A DNA stretch of 64,000 nt from Adiantum capillus-veneris (Eukaryota > Streptophyta > Polypodiopsida > Polypodiales > Pteridaceae). A program made the position numbers and the translations under genes. The notes beneath the pieces were generated by a model. The model was not told where the DNA came from, made no database searches, and worked only from the letters and a program-made list of their open reading frames with translations. This document shows, piece after piece, positions 57,362 through 64,000 of the stretch; the first letter of the stretch is position 1, and every line of letters begins with the position of its first letter. Location: positions 113,196,469 through 113,260,468 of the forward strand of contig CM043951.1 in NCBI GenBank assembly GCA_014529385.2, in the 5' to 3' direction.

Positions 57362-59490
57362 TTTTTTTTCCCAAACTCACAATAGTGAGTGTATGTATTA
57401 TATTCATCAAAATAATGTACAAATATATCTCAAGCTCGTGTCGAGCTGTAAGGGCCCTCATATTACATAGGACAACAACCGGGCTTCCCAAAGCAACAAC
57501 CCACTACCTCACAGTAGGTCAGCTTTATCTTGTTAGAGCGGCATTAATGGCCCAATACCAATCATATGAGTCCTTCCTTTTACTTGTGGTGGAGACAATC
57601 AATTCCTTGCTTTCAAGTATTATCTCCTTAAAGCTAGTAGTAAATGATCATTCATAAACACCCTATGGTTCTTGCCATTCTATATTTCCTTAAAGTAGCA
57701 GAACCTCACGATTTGAGTGCATACCAAAAGCGCCTATCTCTTGAACCTCATCCCTCTAAGAAACAGGTTGTCCTTAAAGAAACCTATCCTCCATGTCCTT
57801 TGAGCCCACTTGCACATTTTTCCTGCTAGGGCACTAATAGTTGAGCAATCCTTGAACATATGAGTGATGTTTTCATTGTGCAAGCCATTTTGCAGCCCCA
57901 ATGCATCTATCTAAGCTAATCCCTTTAGCATGACTTTTCAATTTTGTCGACAAAGCCCCCATATAAATTTCCATATAAAGAACCTCATTGCCATGGGACA
58001 TTGTGGAGACCATATGTTATTCATTATTGCATCCCATCTTGCCTTCAGCTACTGCTTTCCCCATTTCTTGTTGAAGAGGGAGAACCAATCACTCAAGAGC
58101 ATAAGAGAAAGATAAACATCCTTGGTTTTTGGTCTCCCAAATTGTATGTTCTTCGGCCATCGCTAGGCTTTCCACACAAAATCCAATTCATTTAATGGCA
58201 TACAAGAGTTTTCTAGTCCTTCTAGAACTCTAATCGCCATAAGTCTTTCTGTTCCACTTAGATTGAACTAAGAAACCAGTTGATCAATACCTTTCCAACT
58301 CCTACTAAATCTATCCCAGAAATGAACCAGATGCCTTAGACCTTTATTGTTCATATTTTTGGTTGTGTCCCTCTAAAGAGGGTTCAATGGCATGTTGCTA
58401 GCTTTAGAGAACCAAGGGGACCAGTGCAAGATGGATTTTAGGAAGTATCTAGTTAGCTCTTCCCACTCTAATGCCTTCACTACTCTATTGCACTTCCATA
58501 CCAACTTGCCTGATGTTCCTCCTAGCTTAAGGCTAGTCCACCTATAGGCAATCAGCTTGTCGTACATTTCTAGGCCTTTCCACTGGCCACCCTAGGAGAG
58601 CAGTTTAGCCTTCCCATTCATGACCCTTATCATAATAGTCCATGTATAGTTCTGTTCAGAGATTGCCATAAAAAACTTGGCACACTAGACCTCTACATGG
58701 ATAACCGGGTTGCAAATCCCAATCCCTCCTTGCTCCACCGGTCTCACGATAGCATCCCACCATGCCCACTGCTAAGGTGCCATATCTTTGGTGTTATTTT
58801 TCTAGAGGAATCTTCTCACTAGTTTCAGGAACTCTTTCCAATGGCACTTGGCTAGCTTTAGAATGGGTCTATTGAAGGATGTTTAAGGGAGAATATAAAA
58901 CTTGATCACTTTTACCCTACTTAAGAGAAAGAGCATCACATACTCCCATCTTTGCATCTTGTTCCTAACCTTGTACAAGACCCATACCTCAGCCCCCAAT
59001 GGAGCACCACGGTGTCTAAAAATCATACCCTTTGTAAGTGTCTCTTCGTTCCACAAAGATGAATTGAAAGAATCATTTTTTGAATGTGAAATCAACCTAG
59101 ATTTTTCAATATTTCACTTTGACCATGACGCTCAGGCAAACATTTTCACAATATCCAGAGCCTTTGAACAACCTAGGGGAAAGCTTTAAGAAAGAGAAGG
59201 GAGTCATCTGCAAAAAGCTTGGCTAGGAGTCGGTCTCACTGCTAGCAAGGACATGCCTTGGATCTCCCCTATTGCAGCATTGTCTTCCAGAATTGTAACT
59301 AGCGGATGAGAACCGATAGCAAACAAAAGGAGGAAAGTGGGAATCCTTGCTTTAACTAAGCATTGAACTGTGCATGTGTGTGTGTGTGTGTGGAGATTTT
59401 TTCCATTGATCATAATCTAAGTAGAGCCACTAGGTAGGCATATTGATTTTATCATTAGCCTTGTAATTCTTATAAAAGTCAAAGTGCATG
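57362..59490 (-). pseudogene. 5'-truncated LINE (L1-type) reverse transcriptase, minus strand
   Basis: Read on the minus strand from 59490: LMIKSICLPSGST and MINGK, then LLFAIGSHPLVTILEDNAAIGEIQG (palm region), ADDSLLF (catalytic Asp pair, 59211-59195), a downstream VEQGGIGICNPVIHVE block (about 58740-58690), MYDKLIAYRWTSLKLGGTSG (about 58567-58510) and a zinc-finger-like C-terminal part (MAMRFFIWKFMWGLC ... GLHNENITHMFKDCS, about 57995-57860). A T8 run at 57362-57369 would be the A tail. There are many stops and frame changes, and no endonuclease domain or ORF1. Confidence 0.75.
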
Positions 59491-59906
59491 CACGGTGTAT
59501 ACACATGGATATATATCGCTAGGTGTGTGTACACACACACACACACACTTTTTCACTTCATCTAGATATGATTGCTTCATCCAGCCACACACACATACAC
59601 ACACACACACACGGTGTCACTTCATCTAGCTATGATTACTCCATCTACACACACACACACACATGTACACCTAGCTATTGATGTAGCTCATGGTTTTATT
59701 GTCTTGAGGCTGAATACCATGGACTGCTACTGTGAACTTTCATCAATGGGTAGCTCTTGCTTCTGATATGCATAATGGAGCTAATATAGTGTCTTTTGGG
59801 TGTTCACCATGGTTCTTAACCTGTAATCTCCTCAATGGATTTAAGAATAGATAATTTCCATAAGTGTTTGCCTTGCACTGACCTCTATGCGTGAATCTGT
59901 ATCTTG
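59491..59906. other. CA/TG microsatellite cluster
   Basis: (TG)n at about 59378-59392 and (AC)n at 59529-59547, 59586-59612 and 59645-59662, the last two in repeated context (TTCATCTAG(A/C)TATGATT ... CATC). No gene. Confidence 0.8.
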
Positions 59907-60218
59907 CTATGACTTATTGGAGCTGATTGTGATATATCCTTGTGGTTGAATACTACTATTAGTCTCTTCCTGGCACTTCACCCTTTGGGGCTCATTTTTT
60001 GGTTGATAGCCACCCTGTGGGAGTGACCCTTCGCTTGGTGGGTTTTCACATTTAATACTTAGGAGTGTGGCCACTTTGATTTGGCCCAAACTTTTTTGAC
60101 CTACAAGTATCATGACTTCGTTTTTTGAATCCACTTCTTGATGTAGCACGCTCCCCCCTTTTCCTGAGGTTACACCACTTGGATATGTCCTCTTTTCCTC
60201 TCTAAGTATGGATTTCAC
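59907..60218 (-). CDS. 103-codon open frame of unknown function
   Basis: Minus-strand frame containing TYPSGVTSGKGGSVLHQEVD and PSEGSLPQGGYQPKNEPQRV. The composition is protein-like rather than low-complexity, but I recognise no domain. It lies upstream (in minus-strand terms) of the LINE fragment and could be a piece of LINE ORF1 tail, another element, or chance. Confidence 0.25.
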   Translation of the reverse strand: MKSILREEKRTYPSGVTSGKGGSVLHQEVDSKNEVMILVGQKSLGQIKVATLLSIKCENPPSEGSLPQGGYQPKNEPQRVKCQEETNSSIQPQGYITISSNKS

Positions 60219-61089
60219 AGCTTCCTCAGTGTATTGACTGCCTTTTTCCCCCTCTGATCAGAAGACGAGCTCAACGTCCTAGAGATGCTCTTCTCAAATT
60301 ATGCTACACTGGCTATGGCTTGCCTTATTGATGGTGCTACAAATATTTTTCCTTCTCTTATTGAAGGTATGTCAATGTCTACCTTTCCTACTGTGCTACT
60401 ACCTATTGTAGGCTTTGCATGATGCCTTCAACATGTCCTGTCACTCTTGCTTACATTGAGCAAGTTTTTGTGTATTTTCTTGAGCTTTCTAGCCTAATTT
60501 TTGCAGGACTATACCTACTGGAGTATTATAGGGTCTTAGATTGGAAATCCCACACCTATGATACCTCAATCACCTCTGACTTTTGCTTTGGAAGTGGAGG
60601 CCAACTTTCATCAACTCTTGCTACTATTAAGGTAAGGGTTACCTTACCCTCACTTAGACTTGGTTTTGGTATTTTTTTCCTTTTTTGTCTACTAAGAAAG
60701 TAAGCATGGTTGAAGTTCTATTGCATGATGATAATGGAGGGCTTCACTCTATGATGATATGATGGATTTTGGGGAAGGGTCTTCCTTGTAGTTAAACTCT
60801 TAATTCTAGTATAAGTTGGATCATAGATAATTAGGGGTCAATAATTTCTCCACCTTGTTGATCTATTACAATACCTAGAACTTTGTATAAGTTTGGAAAG
60901 CTTTTTACTGCAATTTGATGCTATACCTAAGTTCCCTTAATGACATACTAGTTGAAAAATTGGAGGTGGACTGCCTCTAGAGCTCAAATTTTCCCTAAAA
61001 ACTTGCAATTGACCAACTTGTTGACTTGGGCTTGGGGTTTTCTTCTAGATTTGACATTTGATTCAAGAAATTTAGAATTTCGGAAGGGA
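60219..61089. other. unassigned AT-rich DNA
   Basis: No gene recognised; short frames only. Confidence 0.5.
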
Positions 61090-61275
61090 TATATGATTGG
61101 GTGAATACTTTAACTGGTTGGTTTAATTGATCCAACTGAATGTCTTTCCTTGATACTCTTGATAATGATGACATGAGGTAAGAGTGGATTTAAGATCAAT
61201 ACCTTGTGATTGAGGGTTACTTCTTAATTGATTATCTGTATTAAACGGCAAAGGACTTTGCCATATTTTCTAAAC
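61090..61275. repeat. direct repeat, copy 1
   Basis: Matches 61522-61715 in the same orientation: ATATGATTGGGTG, GAATGTCTTTCCTTGATAC, GAGGGTTACTTCTTA and CTTTGCCATA...TAAACA. Confidence 0.75.
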
Positions 61276-61521
61276 ATACTGTATTCATACATCAGAATGA
61301 TAATTATTAAAAGATGGATAGTATGCAGCGAGTCTTGGTAAAATTATTATGGCTCATTATGTGGAGACTTTGAATATGATAGGAACAGTGATTCTAAGTT
61401 GAGGTTTTTCTAACCCTTTTGGGTGATGCCAACTGCAGGATTTCCTGGTTCCTAGTTGTTTATACTAATGTGCTGCTGAGTTTTTATGGTTCTTCTGGAT
61501 TTATTTTGGCTTGGGATAGAT

Positions 61522-61715
61522 GATTGGGTGGGCTTTTTAATCTGGCTAGTTTGATTAATCTGATTGAATGTCTTTCTTGATACACCTATGAATGATGAAA
61601 TAAGATAAGGGTGGATTCAAAATCATTACCTTGGGCTAGAGGGTTACTTCTTAGCTAATCATATGGCTTGAATTGGAAAGGGCTCTGCCATACTGTCTAA
61701 ACACATTGGTTCTCC
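61522..61715. repeat. direct repeat, copy 2
   Basis: Second copy of the 61090-61275 segment, about 430 bp downstream, diverged by scattered substitutions and short indels. Confidence 0.75.
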
Positions 61716-61912
61716 TCATATGTGCTTTTCTGGTTTCAGAATATTCTATAGCTTATTTATTGACATGAAAAGTTTCCTAACTCTTAACTTCTCCATGCGT
61801 AACCCTCCCCTTCTACCCTTGCATAGTGTTGACGAGAGAAACGCTCACAGCCCAGTGTATCAACAAATAGCGGTGGCCCCATGTGTGTCTCCCTTGACTA
61901 GGTTATGTTCCT

Positions 61913-61932
61913 CCCCCCCCCCCCCCCCCCCC
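61913..61932. repeat. C20 homopolymer tract
   Basis: Twenty C residues, isolated from other microsatellites. Confidence 0.9.
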
Positions 61933-62506
61933 TCCATGTGGACTCTCTCCCTCAAGCCCTCCATACTTTTTTGGCACTTGCCATTTTGTAGCCAAAATGG
62001 CCTTCAATTTTTTGACGTATCTACAATGCACATATCTCTTTCATTAAGATGCACACTAGAAGTACTAATAATCTCTAAAATCTCCAATTTCAGAGTATTT
62101 TTGAATATTTTTACCCTCTTTACTTCCTATTAACTCGATTTGAGACAAGTTAAATTAAACTTTCAACCCCTAAGCTTAGGTAAACCTTCTCCAAACACTG
62201 CAAGAAGTCAACCTATTGCATAGCTTAAATCACACACACACACACAATGTTTAACATCACGAAAATAAATAATTGAGTGACAAGTACCATCAAACAAGAT
62301 TTGACAAGGAGAGAGATGACATACAGAAAGAGAGAGACAAGAAGCTGTAGAAGAAGAAGACAAGATACCTAAAAAATATAGCCAATGAGTCTTGATTCTT
62401 GAACGCAAGTGCTTGCATGCTCGCATACTTTCTCAAGGAGGAAGAGGGGGTGGGATTTTTAATATTGTAGAAACAAACACAATGACCTCAAATTTGGGGG
62501 ATATAT

Positions 62507-62610
62507 ATGTGTGTGTGTGTGTATGTATGTTTATTTATTTATATGTGTGTGTATATACATATATATGTGTGTATATATATACACATACATGTATATGTGT
62601 GTGTGTGTGT

Positions 62611-62702
<92 letters not shown>
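62507..62702. repeat. compound microsatellite (TG, TA, CA, AT, AG)
   Basis: Consecutive arrays, including (AC)n at about 62614-62650, (AT)n at about 62651-62682 and (AG)n at about 62683-62702. Open frames across it encode only periodic dipeptides. Confidence 0.95.
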
Positions 62703-62766
62703 CTTTCTACTCCTAGAATAGAGACGATGTTTACTTTGCTGTAGCAACGCGCGGGTCGCATACTAG
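62703..62766 (+). mobile_element. possible Helitron 3' terminus
   Basis: GTAGCAACGCGCGGGTCGCA followed by TACTAG resembles plant Helitron 3' ends, which carry a GC-rich hairpin motif shortly before CTRR. Here a small hairpin (TTGCT-GT-AGCAA, 62736-62747) precedes CTAG at 62763-62766, followed by T. The 5' end of the element was not identified, and no helicase is present. Confidence 0.4.
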
Positions 62767-63025
62767 TAGAGAACAATTGAGCTAGAGCCTAGGCATACTT
62801 TCAATGTTTATACTCATGATTTAGACTTACCTTAAAATTTTATTTTGAATTCAAAATATTAAATGGATCTTTTTTTTTCACCTTTCATTTAAGATCCTTA
62901 CATGGCTTGACTTCTCTTCCATTCTATTCTTTGAATGTTAAAGTGAAGCCTCACCTCGCATAACTCTAGTAAATTCTATACATACATATATACATATATT
63001 TATACACACACACATATTAACGAGT

Positions 63026-63073
<48 letters not shown>

Positions 63074-63392
63074 GCACACACACATACACATATTAATGAG
63101 TTATTTTTATTTTATATATATATATATATATAATGAGCAAACCATGGTAAAAGAAAGAAAAATCGATGAAATATGTGAGAACTTAGTTTAAAAGTCTTGC
63201 AAATTTAAAAAAATTTGCTAATATTTTTGGTTTGCTTCTTTGCAAGGAGGAAACTCAATCGCTTAATGAAAGGGACATTCCAAAATAATGCTTCACCTCA
63301 TATAATTCTAGTTAAACTCAATTTAATGATTTTATCACTTTCTTATTGTATTAAAAAGCCATAGTGACCCTTTCAATTGTTTTTTTATGCAA
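62767..63392. other. AT-rich DNA with AT and CA arrays
   Basis: Two similar blocks (CACATATTAACGAGTTGTTTTTA near 63011 and CACATATTAATGAGTTATTTTTA near 63087), each followed by an (AT)n array. No gene. Confidence 0.6.
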
Positions 63393-64000
63393 TCTATCTA
63401 TACTTCTATACTATATATAACGGAGCTTAAAATTTTGAAAGATGGAGGGAGCATCCATTTGTCCCTCATTAGTTCACTTAAATTTTGAATGATAAGGGAG
63501 CATCCAAGTGTCATTCCTTTGAAGCTTGGTACATGTCAATCTTTTGAACTTTCAACCTAACAAGTTTAAAAAATAGGGTCGACTCTACTTTTCCTTTTGA
63601 AGGTAGACTTTACTTTTCCTATTGAAAGACAATTGAAGGGTGGCTCCACTTTGCTTTTTGAACGCCAACGATCGTAAAAGCTTAAAATTTAAAAAATTGT
63701 TTATATGTACACTAGAAAAATTTTATCAGTTTATTTCAAGGCAAACTTGGAGTTTAGCTAGGATTTTATAATTGTAGTTTGTTAAAAATACACTAAACCC
63801 CAGTTTGTGTGTGTAAGAGATAGATTGAATTATCGTCCACGGAGGTCAGATATGACCCATGGGACCAAAAACAAACAGTACAACAGTGACATTTGTATCA
63901 AATCTCACTGAATCCATATAAGTTAAGGACTAAGGGTCCATTGGAAAGATGGAAAGATGAAAAAGACAAAAACCTAAGAGGGATCAGCTGTGGGGAGAGC
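63393..64000. other. unassigned DNA, possible Helitron 5' end
   Basis: TCTATCTATACTTCTATACT then ATATATAACGGAGC resembles plant Helitron 5' ends (TC followed by TATACTA-rich sequence and a GGAGC motif). An imperfect repeat around TAAAATTTTGAA...GAGGGAGCATCCA occurs at about 63430 and 63480. The element, if real, runs out of the window. Confidence 0.3.

Noticed and set aside
62392-62776. Frames rich in Tyr-Ile and Thr-His
   Set aside because: They are translations of the compound TA/CA microsatellite.

Overview
The window looks like heterochromatic, repeat-rich nuclear DNA of a land plant. The evidence is entirely transposon-based: Ty1/copia and Ty3/gypsy polyproteins of plant type, primer-binding sites (PBS) of the plant initiator-Met type, a Tourist-like MITE with TTA duplications, hAT-like MITEs, L1-type LINE pieces, and many CT/GA, CA and AT microsatellites. 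I could not identify the species, and I found no convincing host gene, rRNA, tRNA or CRISPR. Nearly all recognisable coding sequence is broken retroelement sequence.

Layout. 1-10.7 kb: AT-rich spacer with a Ty3/gypsy integrase remnant (1.8-2.8 kb) and a 175-bp direct duplication (7.65/8.12 kb). 11.0-12.05 kb: a LINE ORF1. 12.6-17.3 kb: a degenerate copia element whose gag carries a hAT-like MITE; a second MITE copy lies at 17.6 kb. 18.4-23.6 kb: LTR-like repeats, a Tourist-like MITE (19.3 kb) and two oppositely oriented 140-bp LTRs of a chromovirus-like gypsy family. 23.6-28.9 kb: an element with about 1.05-kb terminal repeats that codes only for a Gag-like protein and a long acidic protein. 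29.1-30.6 kb: a large imperfect inverted repeat. 31.7-32.1 and 49.6-50.1 kb: two copies of a 450-484 bp terminal-inverted-repeat element.

32.6-46.7 kb is the most striking part. It is a giant non-autonomous LTR element with 2.6-kb LTRs, a 4-bp CTAT duplication, and a Gag with a long C-terminal extension that includes a membrane segment, but no visible protease, reverse transcriptase or integrase. A younger copia element (40.0-45.1 kb), readable in a single frame apart from five stop codons, is inserted in a CT microsatellite of its 3' LTR. The giant element itself interrupts a chromovirus-like gypsy whose integrase, chromodomain-like tail and 3' LTR continue to 47.7 kb, which makes three nested levels.

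50.4-53.9 kb: a degenerate gypsy gag-protease-reverse transcriptase with a tandem triplication, cut just before the catalytic YMDD region by another copia element (53.9-56.6 kb) that has lost most of its protease and everything after integrase. 57.4-59.5 kb: a 5'-truncated LINE on the minus strand. 60-64 kb: duplications, microsatellites and possible Helitron ends.

How the parts relate. The giant element, the 23.6-kb element and the 50.8-kb gypsy share an unusual PBS core (T[G/A]GTGCCC followed by GGAG). This suggests that the two gag-only elements depend, or once depended, on enzymes of the 50.8-kb gypsy type.
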